Shown here piece by piece: positions 37,102 through 45,872 of a stretch of 64,000 nt of DNA. Source of the stretch: Martinezella dioscoreae. Its GTDB lineage: Bacteria; Pseudomonadota; Alphaproteobacteria; Rhizobiales; Rhizobiaceae. The notes under the pieces were generated by a model, which was not told where the DNA came from, made no database searches, and saw nothing but the letters and a program-made list of their open reading frames with translations. Location of the stretch: contig NZ_BLAJ01000003.1 of assembly GCF_009176305.1 (NCBI RefSeq), positions 1,040,265-1,104,264 of the forward strand, given 5' to 3'. The position numbers were made by a program, and so were the translations under genes. The stretch's first letter is position 1. Every line of letters starts with the position of its first letter.

Positions 37102-38934
37102 ATGGCGCGCATGAGCACCAATTCCACCACTCCGCTTTCGCATATCCGCAACTTCTCGATCGTGGCCCATATCGACCACGGCAAATCGACGCTGGCCGAC
37201 CGCCTGATCCAGACGACGGGCGGCCTTGCCGAGCGCGAGATGTCGGAGCAGGTGCTTGATAATATGGAGATCGAGCGCGAGCGCGGCATCACCATCAAGG
37301 CCCAGACCGTGCGCCTGCACTACAAGGCTCAGAACGGCGAAACCTACATCCTCAACCTGATCGACACGCCCGGACATGTCGACTTCGCCTATGAAGTCTC
37401 GCGCTCGCTGTCGGCCTGCGAGGGATCGCTGCTTGTCGTCGACGCCTCTCAGGGTGTTGAAGCGCAGACGCTTGCCAACGTCTATCAGGCGATCGACAAC
37501 AATCACGAGCTCGTCACCGTCCTCAACAAGATCGACCTGCCGGCGGCCGAACCCGACCGCATCAAGGAACAGATTGAGGAAGTGATCGGCATCGACGCCT
37601 CCGACGCCGTGCTGATTTCGGCCAAGACCGGCCTCGGCATTCCCGACGTTCTCGAAGCCATCGTGCACAAGCTGCCGGCGCCGAAAAGCGCGGGCGGCGA
37701 GAAGGCGCCGCTGAAGGCGCTGCTGGTCGACAGCTGGTACGACACCTATCTCGGCGTCATGGTTCTCGTGCGCATCATCGACGGCACGCTGACCAAGGGC
37801 CAGACCATCCGCATGATGGGCACGGACGCGAAGTACCAGATCGAGCGTGTCGGCGTTCTCACGCCGAAGATGGTCGCCGTCGACAGCCTTGGCCCCGGCG
37901 AGATCGGCTTCATCACCGCTTCGATCAAGGAAGTGGCCGATACCCGCGTCGGCGATACCATCACCGAAGACAAGCGCCCGACCGCCGAGCCGCTGCCGGG
38001 CTTCAAGCCGGCGCAGCCTGTCGTCTTCTGCGGTCTCTTCCCGGTCGATGCCGCTGATTTCGAAGATCTGCGCTCCGCCATGGGCAAGCTGCGCCTCAAC
38101 GACGCCAGCTTCTCCTTCGAAATGGAATCGTCTGCCGCTCTTGGTTTCGGCTTCCGCTGCGGCTTCCTCGGCCTTCTGCATCTGGAAATCATCCAGGAGC
38201 GCCTGGAGCGCGAATTCAATCTCGACCTGATCGCGACGGCTCCCTCGGTCGTCTATCAGCTCACCATGACCGACGGCACCGAGATCGAGCTGCATAACCC
38301 GGCCGACATGCCCGACGTGGTCAAGATTTCCGAATTCCGCGAGCCTTGGATCAAGGCGACGATCCTGACGCCGGACGACTATCTCGGCTCGATCCTGAAG
38401 CTCTGCCAGGACCGCCGCGGTATCCAGACCGAACTGACCTATGTCGGCAACCGCGCCATGATCACCTATGACCTGCCGCTCAACGAAGTCGTCTTCGACT
38501 TCTACGACCGCCTTAAGTCGATCTCCAAGGGCTATGCCTCCTTCGACTACAGCCTGACAGACTATCGCGAGAGCGACCTCGTCAAGATGTCGATCCTCGT
38601 CAATGCCGAGCCGGTGGATGCGCTCTCCATGCTCGTGCACCGCTCGGCGGCTGAAAAGCGCGGCCGCGTCATGTGCGAGAAGCTGAAAGACCTGATCCCG
38701 CAGCACATGTTCCAGATCCCGATCCAGGCCGCCATCGGCGGGCGCATTATCGCACGCGAGACGGTGAAGGCGCTGCGCAAGGACGTGACCGCCAAGTGCT
38801 ACGGCGGCGACGCCACCCGCAAGCGCAAGCTGCTCGACAAGCAGAAGGAAGGCAAGAAGCGCATGCGGCAGTTCGGCAAGGTCGAAATCCCGCAGGAAGC
38901 GTTCATTGCCGCGCTGAAGATGGGGGATGAGTGA
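37102..38934 (+). CDS. lepA: Elongation factor 4 (LepA)
   Basis: A 610-residue translational GTPase that back-translocates stalled ribosomes. G1 [10 protein letters not shown]2 with the RGITIK effector region, G3 DTPGHVDF and G4 NKID are present in the first 135 residues, followed by domains II, III and V and the LepA-specific C-terminal domain ([23 protein letters not shown], about 565-590). Start: ATG at 37102 (MARMST) or the ATG three codons later at 37111; neither has a strong ribosome binding site. It is followed by the ccdAB operator. Confidence 0.97.
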   Translation: MARMSTNSTTPLSHIRNFSIVAHIDHGKSTLADRLIQTTGGLAEREMSEQVLDNMEIERERGITIKAQTVRLHYKAQNGETYILNLIDTPGHVDFAYEVSRSLSACEGSLLVVDASQGVEAQTLANVYQAIDNNHELVTVLNKIDLPAAEPDRIKEQIEEVIGIDASDAVLISAKTGLGIPDVLEAIVHKLPAPKSAGGEKAPLKALLVDSWYDTYLGVMVLVRIIDGTLTKGQTIRMMGTDAKYQIERVGVLTPKMVAVDSLGPGEIGFITASIKEVADTRVGDTITEDKRPTAEPLPGFKPAQPVVFCGLFPVDAADFEDLRSAMGKLRLNDASFSFEMESSAALGFGFRCGFLGLLHLEIIQERLEREFNLDLIATAPSVVYQLTMTDGTEIELHNPADMPDVVKISEFREPWIKATILTPDDYLGSILKLCQDRRGIQTELTYVGNRAMITYDLPLNEVVFDFYDRLKSISKGYASFDYSLTDYRESDLVKMSILVNAEPVDALSMLVHRSAAEKRGRVMCEKLKDLIPQHMFQIPIQAAIGGRIIARETVKALRKDVTAKCYGGDATRKRKLLDKQKEGKKRMRQFGKVEIPQEAFIAALKMGDE

Positions 38935-38949
38935 GGCTCTTCCCAATAA

Positions 38950-38982
38950 CACATTATGCGCATATAGTATGCGCATAATGTG
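38950..38982. promoter_or_regulatory. Perfect palindrome upstream of ccdA (probable ccdAB operator)
   Basis: 15-bp arms, CACATTATGCGCATA (38950-38964) and its complement (38968-38982), around TAG. Each arm holds the 10-bp palindrome TATGCGCATA. It ends right at the ccdA ribosome binding site (GAGG), as expected for an autoregulated toxin-antitoxin operon. Confidence 0.82.
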
Positions 38983-38993
38983 AGGAATGCCTT

Positions 38994-39224
38994 ATGACCC
39001 AAGCGACGCGAAAAGCTGCAAATTTGTCTCTCGACGAAGGGCTGGTTTCAGACGCACGCGAGTTGAAAATCAATATCTCACGTGCTGCCGAAGACGGCAT
39101 AGCGCGCGCCATCAAGGCTGAGCGCGAGCGCCTATGGCTTTTGGAAAATGCCGAAGCAATCGACCAGGCCAATGCCTATGTTGAAAAACATGGCCTGCCC
39201 TTTGGAAAATACCGACAGTTCTGA
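38994..39224 (+). CDS. ccdA: CcdA-type antitoxin
   Basis: The 76-residue protein is a type II antitoxin of the CcdA family: an N-terminal ribbon-helix-helix-like start (KAANLSLDEGLVSDARELKINISRAAEDGI) for DNA binding and a C-terminal toxin-binding tail ending NAYVEKHGLPFGKYRQF, the standard CcdA ending (YVEKHGLP-like). It neutralises CcdB and with it represses the operon from the upstream palindrome. GAGG lies eight bases before the ATG, and the stop overlaps the ccdB start (ATGA). Confidence 0.92.
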   Translation: MTQATRKAANLSLDEGLVSDARELKINISRAAEDGIARAIKAERERLWLLENAEAIDQANAYVEKHGLPFGKYRQF

Positions 39225-39523
39225 TGGCGAGATTTCATGTCTATCGCCTGAAACAAAGTCGAATTCTCGCGTTGGATCTTCAGTCTGATTTGCTGGAAAG
39301 ATTAAATACGCGAATGGTGGCGCCACTACTCCGCGCAGAGGAGGTGTCTATGCCAATGGCACGGCTCAACCCACAATTTACTCTCGCTGGCGAGCCCTAC
39401 ATCATGGCGACCCAGCTGATGACAGCTATATCGCTTACCGAAATAGGAGAATTGGTTACCGATCTGAGTCCGCACGGCGATCAGATTACCGCCGCGACCG
39501 ACTTTCTTTTCCAAGGCTTTTGA
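39224..39523 (+). CDS. ccdB: CcdB-type gyrase-poison toxin
   Basis: A 99-residue toxin that traps DNA gyrase cleavage complexes. It shows the CcdB fold pattern (FHVYR at the start, LDLQSDLLERLNTRMVAPLL, LNPQFTLAGEPYIMATQLMTAI) and ends TDFLFQGF; in CcdB proteins the last three residues are important for gyrase poisoning and here are QGF rather than the WGI of the F plasmid. The start overlaps the ccdA stop. Complete, with no visible damage, so probably active. Confidence 0.92.
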   Translation: MARFHVYRLKQSRILALDLQSDLLERLNTRMVAPLLRAEEVSMPMARLNPQFTLAGEPYIMATQLMTAISLTEIGELVTDLSPHGDQITAATDFLFQGF

Positions 39524-39525
39524 CC

Positions 39526-39981
39526 TCAGTTTCCTGCCATATATTCCTTCGTCAGGCCCTCATACTCCTCCATCGCCGGCAGTGCGGCATAGCTGTGCTT
39601 GGCCGGCGTCGTCACCCAGGGCAGCTTTTCGCTCGTCCAGGTCTCGATGAAGGGCGTGAACCAGCTGGTGTCGTCGAGCATGGTGGCGCGGACATTGACG
39701 AACCAGTCGACGCCTTCGAGCTTCGTGAACATCCAGCTCATGCAATGCGGGCAAAAATAGTGATGGATGACATCGCCGTGCAGACCGCCGATGACAGGCT
39801 CGCCCTGCGTTACCTCGAAACCCTGCGTGGGGATGGCGGCGCTCAGCGAATAGGGGCCTGCCGTCATGCGCTGGCAGCCGGTGCAGTGGCAGGCCATGGT
39901 GAGTATCGGCTTGGCGCTGATCTTCAGCCGCACCTGCCCGCAACGGCAGCTGCCTTCGCTCGGTAATTCCAGCGTGCTCAT
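39526..39981 (-). CDS. GFA-family (glutathione-dependent formaldehyde-activating-like) protein
   Basis: A 151-residue zinc protein of the GFA family. Zinc cysteines are in GSCRCGQV (CxC), ACHCTGCQR (CxxC) and FCPHCMSW (CxxC). The family includes S-hydroxymethylglutathione synthase but most members are uncharacterised. Start: ATG at 39981 behind AGGAG; the longer frame to 40023 extends over the ribosome binding site. It converges on ccdB, with 2 bp between stops. Confidence 0.9.
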   Translation of the reverse strand: MSTLELPSEGSCRCGQVRLKISAKPILTMACHCTGCQRMTAGPYSLSAAIPTQGFEVTQGEPVIGGLHGDVIHHYFCPHCMSWMFTKLEGVDWFVNVRATMLDDTSWFTPFIETWTSEKLPWVTTPAKHSYAALPAMEEYEGLTKEYMAGN

Positions 39982-40066
39982 GATGTCATTTACTCCTATT
40001 TCAAAATCGTCGGTGTACGGCATGTCGCCATCGGATTGATCGGACGTGTCCGATCATCAGCCACCC

Positions 40067-40801
40067 TCAAGCCTCGGCCGCCTCAGGACGCTCCACCTGC
40101 ACTCTTATGGTTCTCACCCAGGCTCTGGCGATCGCAAGGCCGGCCGTCTCAGCCGCTGCTGCATGCTTGGCCACAAGTTCCGGATACCGCTCGAGCCATC
40201 CCGGCTCCTTGCGTTCGATCGTTTCCCTGAATTCGTCGCGCCAGCGCTCGACCACGGCGGCATTGGCTTCGAAGTGAAACTGCGTGCCATAGGTGGCGCG
40301 GCCGATGCGGAAGGCTTGGTTCGGCGTGACGCCGTTGGCGGCCAGGCGCGTGGCGCCAGCAGGCAAGGTAAAGGTGTCGCCATGCCATTCGAAGATGGTG
40401 AATTCGTCGCCGAGATCGGCGAGCAGCGGGTCCTTCCTTCCCTCGTCGGTCAGGCCGACCGTCTTCCAGCCGAATTCATGGGCGGTGCCGAGCAGATTTT
40501 CGGCCTCATAGGCGCGCGCCAGGATCTGGCTGCCGAGGCAGATGCCGAGCACGGCCTTATCCTCGCTTTCGAAGCGGCGCATGAGCCGCGCCAGCTCCGG
40601 CAGATAGGGATGGGTGTCGTCGTCGCGGGCGCTCTGCTCGCCACCGAGCACGGCCAGCGCATCCAAGGACGAGGTGTCCTTCGGCAAAGCCTCCCCGCTC
40701 CAGGGGCGAAACCAGTCAAGCTCGGCTCCGGCCTCCTCCAGCGCGATACCGAGAGCGCCAAGCGGGGTGTTCTTCATATTCTCGATGATGGCGACGCGCA
40801 T
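40067..40801 (-). CDS. Class I glutamine amidotransferase-like protein
   Basis: The 244-residue protein has the class I GATase triad: nucleophile Cys in LGICLGSQ, His in YGTQFHFE and a Glu two residues on. No synthetase domain is attached, so it resembles GMP-synthase-like glutaminases (GuaA-type single domain, YfeJ-like) that hydrolyse gamma-glutamyl compounds. The N-terminus MRVAIIENMKNTPLGALG is a typical start for this group. The longer frame to 40879 is rejected because it begins inside an intergenic repeat. Confidence 0.88.
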   Translation of the reverse strand: MRVAIIENMKNTPLGALGIALEEAGAELDWFRPWSGEALPKDTSSLDALAVLGGEQSARDDDTHPYLPELARLMRRFESEDKAVLGICLGSQILARAYEAENLLGTAHEFGWKTVGLTDEGRKDPLLADLGDEFTIFEWHGDTFTLPAGATRLAANGVTPNQAFRIGRATYGTQFHFEANAAVVERWRDEFRETIERKEPGWLERYPELVAKHAAAAETAGLAIARAWVRTIRVQVERPEAAEA

Positions 40802-40867
40802 ACCGTTGATTCCCGAGCAATGTGACCACCGGAGATGAGCATGAGGCGGCGGGAGAGGCAAGTGGCC

Positions 40868-40966
40868 AGAGCGTTTCAACAGTCAACGGAAATGTCGAAC
40901 CACTCCGGCCGTCTTTCCTTGCGCAATCCCGGACGGAAAACCGCCTGGCACTTTTCCTGGAATTGC
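40868..40966. repeat. Rhizobial intergenic repeat, long copy
   Basis: Starts AGAGCGTTTCA and ends with the GCAAT...GGAAAA / TTTTCC...AATTGC hairpin, the reverse orientation of 4976-5016 with mismatches. It resembles the widespread Rhizobiaceae element of this layout, recalled from knowledge of these genomes. Confidence 0.75.
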
Positions 40967-41027
40967 TTTGGCTTGCAGCGGACTAAAGTTGAGCCTAGAT
41001 CTCAGCAAACAACGAAGGATCAGGACG

Positions 41028-41321
41028 ATGAGCGACAAGCCGCGGATCACCATTCTCTACTGCACGCAATGCAACTGGCTGCTTCGCTCCGGCTGGATGG
41101 CGCAGGAGCTGCTGCAGACCTTTACCGACAGTCTTGGCGAAGTGGCGCTGATCCCCGGCACCGGCGGGGTCTTCGAAATCCGCATCGACGGCGAGCTGCT
41201 CTGGGAGCGCAAGCGGGATGGCGGCTTTCCCGGGCCGAAGGAGCTGAAGCAGCGGGTGCGGGATGTCATCGACCCCGAACGCGATCTCGGCCATACCGAC
41301 CGCGCATCGCTGGAGAGCTAG
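41028..41321 (+). CDS. SelT/SelW/SelH-family (Rdx) protein
   Basis: A 97-residue thioredoxin-like protein with an N-terminal CxxC (YCTQCNW, cysteines at about 11 and 14) and the family motif GTGGVFEIRIDGELLWERKRDGGFPGPKELKQRVRD. The bacterial family is a non-selenium redox partner of unknown role. The start ATG at 41028 follows AGGATCAGGACG; the 20-codon upstream extension lies inside repeat DNA. Single gene, with a short gap to the convergent BA14K gene. Confidence 0.88.
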   Translation: MSDKPRITILYCTQCNWLLRSGWMAQELLQTFTDSLGEVALIPGTGGVFEIRIDGELLWERKRDGGFPGPKELKQRVRDVIDPERDLGHTDRASLES

Positions 41322-41339
41322 GCCCCGCTGCGCGGGGCA

Positions 41340-41768
41340 TCAGTCGAAGGGCGAACGACAGGGCCTGGTACCGTTGTTGATCGTCGTATAGCTGTCGGTG
41401 CCGGGATTGTAGGTCCGGTAGCGCTCGGCGCACCAGGTCTGATGTCGCTTGAGCTGCTGGGCCGGCGAGGGATGGACTGTTCTCGGCGGTGGCGTAAAGG
41501 TTTCGCGCGGAGGAACCTGAACTCGCGGGCTGCCAAAGCGATTGAGGCCCCCGTTATAGGGCGGCGTGATCGGAAGCGGTTGACCTGGGCGGGTGTAGAA
41601 CTGCCGCTCGCCGAAACCGAAGCAGCCGCGGGAATCGCAGATGACCGTATTGGTGCGCGGCGGAGTGATGAGCTTCCGGGAGTCCGAGGCGGCTGTCGCG
41701 AAATCCACCTGCGACAGCGAGGCAAGCGCGAGGACGCAGCCAAATGCGATCCTATGAAAAACAGCCAT
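41340..41768 (-). CDS. BA14K-like secreted protein
   Basis: A 142-residue exported protein. Signal peptide MAVFHRIAFGCVLALASLSQVDFATAA (about 1-27), a Pro/Arg-rich middle and a C-terminal W-C-A-E-R-YRTYNPGTDSYTT motif with a final Cys, the signature of the BA14K domain family of Brucella and rhizobia. The function of the family is not established; the Brucella member is an immunoreactive protein. The start at 41768 has GGAG six bases upstream. Confidence 0.8.
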   Translation of the reverse strand: MAVFHRIAFGCVLALASLSQVDFATAASDSRKLITPPRTNTVICDSRGCFGFGERQFYTRPGQPLPITPPYNGGLNRFGSPRVQVPPRETFTPPPRTVHPSPAQQLKRHQTWCAERYRTYNPGTDSYTTINNGTRPCRSPFD

Positions 41769-41948
41769 GACATACTCCTGTTCCGGACGCTGCGAACCTA
41801 TGGCGGGCCGCCGCACCTCTTATCTTAGTTGGGGTCATGACGACGGCAAAACCAGTGCTGCCGCAACCGGAACCTATCGATCCACGATGAGTTGATCGCC
41901 GCCACCGCTTGCGCCATAACAGCCCAACCATTGCAAGGGAGATTGCCC

Positions 41949-43379
41949 GTGACCAGCTTGAAATTCGGCACCAGCGGCCTTCGCGGCCTATCCGCAGACC
42001 TTACCGGACGGGCATCGGCGCTCTACGCGACGGCCTTTGCCCGTCATCTGCTGAAAAACGGCCATGCCAAACCGGGCGACCTCATCCTCGTCGGCCGCGA
42101 TTTCCGCGAATCGAGCCCGGCGATCTCGGCCACCTGCATCGGCGCGCTGAAGCGGGCCGGCCTGAAGCCGATCGACTGCGGCACATTGCCGACGCCGGCG
42201 CTGGCGCTTTACGGCCTGCAGCTGAAGGCCGCCTCGCTGATGATCACCGGCTCGCATATCCCCGCCGACCGCAACGGCATCAAATTCTATCGCCCTGATG
42301 GCGAAATCGACAAGCGTGACGAGGTGGCGATCAGCGAAGAGGCGCTTGCGATTGGCGATTCAGTGCTCGACGAGACCCCTGCCGAGGCGGAAAACCGCAC
42401 GGCCGAGACGGAGGCGCTGTTCCTGGAGCGCAACAAGGGCCTGCTGCCTCCAGGCAGCCTCGCCGGCCTCACCATCGGCGTCTATCAGCACAGCACGGTG
42501 GCACGTGATCTCTTCGGTCAGGTGCTTACCCATTACGGCGCCCGCGTCGTGCCGCTCGGCCGCTCCGAGAGCTTCATTCCGGTCGATACCGAAGCGGTCT
42601 CGGCCGAAACCATCCGCCTCATGAAGGCCTGGGCGCCCGAGCACGGCCTGGATGCCATTGTCTCGGCCGATGGCGACGGTGACCGGCCGCTGGTCGCGGA
42701 CGAAACCGGCGAGCCCCTGCGCGGCGATCTGCTTGGCCTCATCGCGGCAAATTTCCTCGGCGCCGATGTTGTGGTGACGCCGGTTACCTCCAATTCCGGC
42801 ATCGAGGCTGCCGGTTCCTATGCCGTCACCCGCACCCGCGTCGGCTCGCCCTATGTGATCGCCGGCATGGACGAGGCCATCGCGGCCGGCAAGGCCAATG
42901 TCATGGGCTTCGAGGCCAATGGTGGCACGTTGACTGCCAGCCGCTTCACCGTCGAGGGAGAACCTTTCGAGCCGCTGCCGACGCGCGACAGCTTTCTGCC
43001 GATTCTCGCGACGCTCTATGCCGCCGCCAAGGCACGCAAACCGCTTTCGGCGGTTGCCAGCAGCTACCGCCTGCCCTTTGCCGCCGCCGACCGTCTGGAG
43101 AATTTTCCCGTGGAAACCAGTGCCGCGCTGATGGCCTATCTGCGCGCCTCCGACGCCAATCTTTCGGATTTCCTGAAGCCGATCGCGACGGTCGCTTCCA
43201 AGAGCGATATCGACGGCCTGCGGGTGACACTTGTGGATAACCGAATCATCCATTTCCGCCCTTCCGGCAACGCGCCGGAAATGCGCTGCTACGTGGAAGC
43301 ATCGAGCGAAAGCGAGGCAAAGGCCCTGCTGGAACAGGGACTTGGCCTGATCAGCGCATGGGCCGCAACCCGGGTTTGA
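41949..43379 (+). CDS. Phosphomannomutase/phosphoglucomutase-family enzyme
   Basis: A 476-residue alpha-D-phosphohexomutase with four domains. The active-site serine loop is TGSHIPAD (Ser102), the metal loop DGDGDRP (Asp241, Asp243, Asp245), the sugar-binding loop GFEANGG (about 318-324) and the phosphate-binding loop RPSGNAPEMR near the C-terminus. Converts hexose-6-P and hexose-1-P for envelope polysaccharide precursors; Man or Glc preference not resolved. Start: GTG at 41949 with AGGGAGA upstream, replacing the longer TTG frame. A tRNA gene follows 92 bp later. Confidence 0.9.
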   Translation: MTSLKFGTSGLRGLSADLTGRASALYATAFARHLLKNGHAKPGDLILVGRDFRESSPAISATCIGALKRAGLKPIDCGTLPTPALALYGLQLKAASLMITGSHIPADRNGIKFYRPDGEIDKRDEVAISEEALAIGDSVLDETPAEAENRTAETEALFLERNKGLLPPGSLAGLTIGVYQHSTVARDLFGQVLTHYGARVVPLGRSESFIPVDTEAVSAETIRLMKAWAPEHGLDAIVSADGDGDRPLVADETGEPLRGDLLGLIAANFLGADVVVTPVTSNSGIEAAGSYAVTRTRVGSPYVIAGMDEAIAAGKANVMGFEANGGTLTASRFTVEGEPFEPLPTRDSFLPILATLYAAAKARKPLSAVASSYRLPFAAADRLENFPVETSAALMAYLRASDANLSDFLKPIATVASKSDIDGLRVTLVDNRIIHFRPSGNAPEMRCYVEASSESEAKALLEQGLGLISAWAATRV

Positions 43380-43432
43380 CCCGGGCTCCACCCGCTTTTT
43401 TCACGATTGCCACGAAAACTTCAAAAACCCTG

Positions 43433-43461
43433 TTGACACCGGACGGCCACCCCCTTACATG
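43433..43461 (+). promoter_or_regulatory. Promoter of tRNA-Leu
   Basis: TTGACA (43433-43438), a 17-base spacer and TACATG (43456-43461), 11 bp upstream of the mature tRNA. Confidence 0.8.
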
Positions 43462-43471
43462 CGTGTCCGTC

Positions 43472-43556
43472 GCCCAGATGGCGGAATTGGTAGACGCGCA
43501 GGTTTCAGGTACCTGTGCCGCGAGGCGTGGAGGTTCGAGTCCTCTTCTGGGCACCA
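43472..43556 (+). tRNA. tRNA-Leu(CAG)
   Basis: 85 nt with encoded CCA. Acceptor stem GCCCAGA/TCTGGGC, anticodon stem CAGGT/ACCTG around TTCAGGT giving anticodon CAG (reads CUG), a long variable arm and GGTTCGAGTCC T-arm, as in class II tRNAs. Confidence 0.96.
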
Positions 43557-43843
43557 TTTCCTTTCTTGAGAAACACGGATTTCTTAAAGATTTCAAGATT
43601 TAGCGAGCTTTTACAATGCCGCTTCCGGTTCGCCGGGAGTTCATAAGGACTTGTCTTGAAATCGGCTATCCGGATGAAAGCCGGCCTTTCGGCATCCCTG
43701 AATAATCGTCCTTTGAACGGATCCCTGATGCCCGCCGCTGGCAGGCGATGAATGCCTGGTCAACAGCTGCCGCCCAGTGTCTTTAAATCATTGACTATCG
43801 AAGAAGAGATCGACCTAATGGGGCAAACCCTGAGGGACGTTTG

Positions 43844-43972
43844 ATGGACCACAAGAGCGACTGGTACGACCTGATTGTTGGCAACGGCAATGTCAACGAA
43901 GGACTAGGGAGGATGATAGGGTTCATCCTCGCCGTCATCATAATCCTCAGCCTTATCTTCTGGGCAATCTGA
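43844..43972 (+). CDS. Small single-pass membrane protein
   Basis: A 42-residue ORF starting MDHKSDWYDLIVGNGNVNEGL with one strongly hydrophobic helix near the end (MIGFILAVIIILSLIFWAI), too short for routine gene calling. AGGGA sits about 9 bases upstream of the ATG. The composition and single helix suggest a real small membrane protein, but no family is recognised. Confidence 0.5.
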   Translation: MDHKSDWYDLIVGNGNVNEGLGRMIGFILAVIIILSLIFWAI

Positions 43973-44015
43973 GCGCCTCTCGCCGAGGGAGGCTGTCGCC
44001 CCTGTCTTACATCAA

Positions 44016-44282
44016 CTAGTGAAGGCTTCCCGAATCCGGCCTGACGCTAAGTCCGGCCTCACGCACCGCCTCCAGAAAAGCCTTTCGCGACCGCTCGGCG
44101 GAAACCTTGCCAAGAACGGCATCGAGGCAAACCAGCACGGCCTCATCCATTGCCGGGCCGCCATTGACCGGCCATTCCTCGCTCATGCAGTTTGCCGCGT
44201 CCAGCGCGTTGGTGATGATCGCGAAATGGCCGATGCCGTCGAGATCGACTATGACGGGATTGTTCCAATCACCATATTCCAT
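44016..44282 (-). CDS. DUF982 protein
   Basis: The 88-residue protein matches the DUF982 family of rhizobia: an N-terminal W-x-x-P-V-x-V start (WNNPVIVDLDGIGHFAIITNALDAANCMSEEWPVNGGPAMDEAVLVCLDAVLGK region), giving I-x-N-A, EEWP and the late A-x-x-C segment. The family's function is unknown. A GAGGAGGGC sits 4-12 bases before the ATG, so translation should be strong. Confidence 0.8.
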   Translation of the reverse strand: MEYGDWNNPVIVDLDGIGHFAIITNALDAANCMSEEWPVNGGPAMDEAVLVCLDAVLGKVSAERSRKAFLEAVREAGLSVRPDSGSLH

Positions 44283-44414
44283 GGCAGCCCTCCTCGCCTT
44301 TACGCTACAAGCCCATAACGGGGAGCAGCGGCGAGATGTTCCTGGGCTCTGCGCAGGGCGTTAAGATTTTCTTGCGGCGCCTCATCGGATGTGACCGGAT
44401 ACGAGACACTCTGT

Positions 44415-44570
44415 ATGGAAACCGCGATGGACAACCAGTCAAATACCCCAATCAGGGCGGAGGCCGAGATCCGCGCTTCCCGCTGTGTGCAAACCTCCAT
44501 CCCGTTATGGCGCTACCTCGCGCACCGTTATCTCGTTAGCTTTTGCCGAAGGGAGGAAAAAGACGAATAA
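44415..44570 (+). CDS. Small hypothetical ORF upstream of 44583
   Basis: A 51-residue ORF (METAMDNQSNTPIRAEAEI..., ending SFCRREEKDE) within an otherwise gene-free 300-bp gap. It stops 12 bp before the next small membrane protein gene, whose ribosome binding site overlaps its end, so the two could be a unit. The ribosome binding site is weak (GAGA) and no family is recognised; it may be spurious. Confidence 0.35.
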   Translation: METAMDNQSNTPIRAEAEIRASRCVQTSIPLWRYLAHRYLVSFCRREEKDE

Positions 44571-44582
44571 GGGGAACAATAA

Positions 44583-44765
44583 ATGGACCACGTCTGCAAC
44601 CTGCTCTGGCTCGCCTTCAGTGTCGCTCTTCTCTTTGCCGCGTTGAACCGGCGGCTCGTCGGTGATTACGTCGCCATGTGGTATCTGCTCGTTATCACCG
44701 TGGTGACCGTGATGGCCTGGGCGGGTTTCTTCCCGACCGACATGGCGACGCTGCGCGCCGGTTAG
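44583..44765 (+). CDS. Small two-helix membrane protein
   Basis: A 60-residue hydrophobic protein with two predicted helices (LLWLAFSVALLFAAL and MWYLLVITVVTVMAWAGFF). AAGGGGAA lies 8 bases before the ATG. No recognised family; the composition and ribosome binding site make it a likely real gene. Confidence 0.55.
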   Translation: MDHVCNLLWLAFSVALLFAALNRRLVGDYVAMWYLLVITVVTVMAWAGFFPTDMATLRAG

Positions 44766-44990
44766 CGCGCTCCGGCGCCACAACCATGCAATCCTGCCTA
44801 CCTTTGCTCGATAACAGTCAGGCACGAAAAAGGCGCCGAAAACCTATTTCGGCAGCCTGAAGCATGAATAAAGGTCCAGCCGGCGCTCCAAAGCACCCAT
44901 GTCAGCCGACCATACTCCCGCGCTCGCGAGACCAGGTGTTTTGGGGATGAGAGGGGACGGCTGTATTCCATTCCCCTTCGGCGTAGCCCG

Positions 44991-45767
44991 TCAGTAATGC
45001 TCGGACTGGGAGAAAGTATGGGCGAGCTCCGCCTGCCCCGCCGTCAGGCCGCAATCGACAGGCAGGCAAACGCCTGTTATCGCGGAAGCAAGCGGGCTTG
45101 CGAGGAAGGAGACCGCATTGGCGACGTCGACGGGATCGACGACGCGTTGTAGCGCATACCAGCGCTTCGCCTCCTCAAAGACGTTTGGATTGGCAGCGGC
45201 GCGGACTTCCCAGGCTTGCGTGCGCACTGTGCCGGGCGCGACTGCATTCGAGCGGATGCCGAACTTGCCGTATTCGACCGCGACCAGCCGGGTGAAATGC
45301 AGAAGCCCCGCCTTGGCGGCGCTGTAGGCCGGATGACCAAAGACGGCCATACCGTTGACGGAGGCGATATTGATCACCGACCCTTTCGACGCCTTCAGCA
45401 TGTCCTCGACGGCGCGGAAGCAGAGAAAAGCCGCTTCGAGATTGAGGGCATTGTCGGCACGCCAGATGGCCGGCGTGGTATCATGAAGGCTGACGGCGCG
45501 TGCGGCACCGGCATTGTTGACGAGAGTCTTCACCCCGCCGAGATCCGATGCGGCCTTTGCCATGGCGGCAACATCGGCATCGCTGGTGATATCCGCCTTG
45601 AACGTGACGAAACGCTCCGCCGGGCTGAGTTCTCCAACAGCCTTCAGCATGGCAGCCTCGTCGATATCGACGAGCAGGATGATGTCGTGGTCATCCGCCA
45701 GGCGTTTTGCGATGGCACGGCCGATATCGCCGGCAGCCCCCGTGACGATGGCGACGGATTTGCTCAT
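44991..45767 (-). CDS. Short-chain dehydrogenase/reductase
   Basis: A 258-residue NAD(P)-dependent oxidoreductase with the SDR features GAAGDIGRAIA (cofactor loop, 10-20), NNAG (84-87) and the catalytic Ser136, Tyr148 and Lys152 (YSAAK). It belongs to the classical SDRs with a C-terminal GVCLPVDCGLTAGQ. It lies 105 bp downstream of an RpiR-type regulator on the same strand and may be cotranscribed, so it probably belongs to the catabolic locus that continues to 55.7 kb. The substrate is unknown; a sugar or hydroxy-acid is plausible. Confidence 0.9.
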   Translation of the reverse strand: MSKSVAIVTGAAGDIGRAIAKRLADDHDIILLVDIDEAAMLKAVGELSPAERFVTFKADITSDADVAAMAKAASDLGGVKTLVNNAGAARAVSLHDTTPAIWRADNALNLEAAFLCFRAVEDMLKASKGSVINIASVNGMAVFGHPAYSAAKAGLLHFTRLVAVEYGKFGIRSNAVAPGTVRTQAWEVRAAANPNVFEEAKRWYALQRVVDPVDVANAVSFLASPLASAITGVCLPVDCGLTAGQAELAHTFSQSEHY

Positions 45768-45872
45768 ATCATATTCCTTCGATCGATTCCCCGAGCGGCC
45801 TGATCCGCCACCCTATGTTGTTGTTTCGGCGGAGCCCAATGTGATGAGCGTCGCCGACTTCGCGAAACTGCT

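Noticed and set aside
37033..38976. 647-residue minus-strand open frame over lepA
   Set aside because: Exact antisense of a conserved GTPase; no motif of its own.
43472..43556. tRNA-Leu as an integration site
   Set aside because: No repeat of its 3' end and no integrase or foreign-looking DNA downstream within the window.
43616..43705. 29-residue ORF after tRNA-Leu (MPLPVRREFIR...)
   Set aside because: Too short, weak ribosome site and no conservation evidence available.
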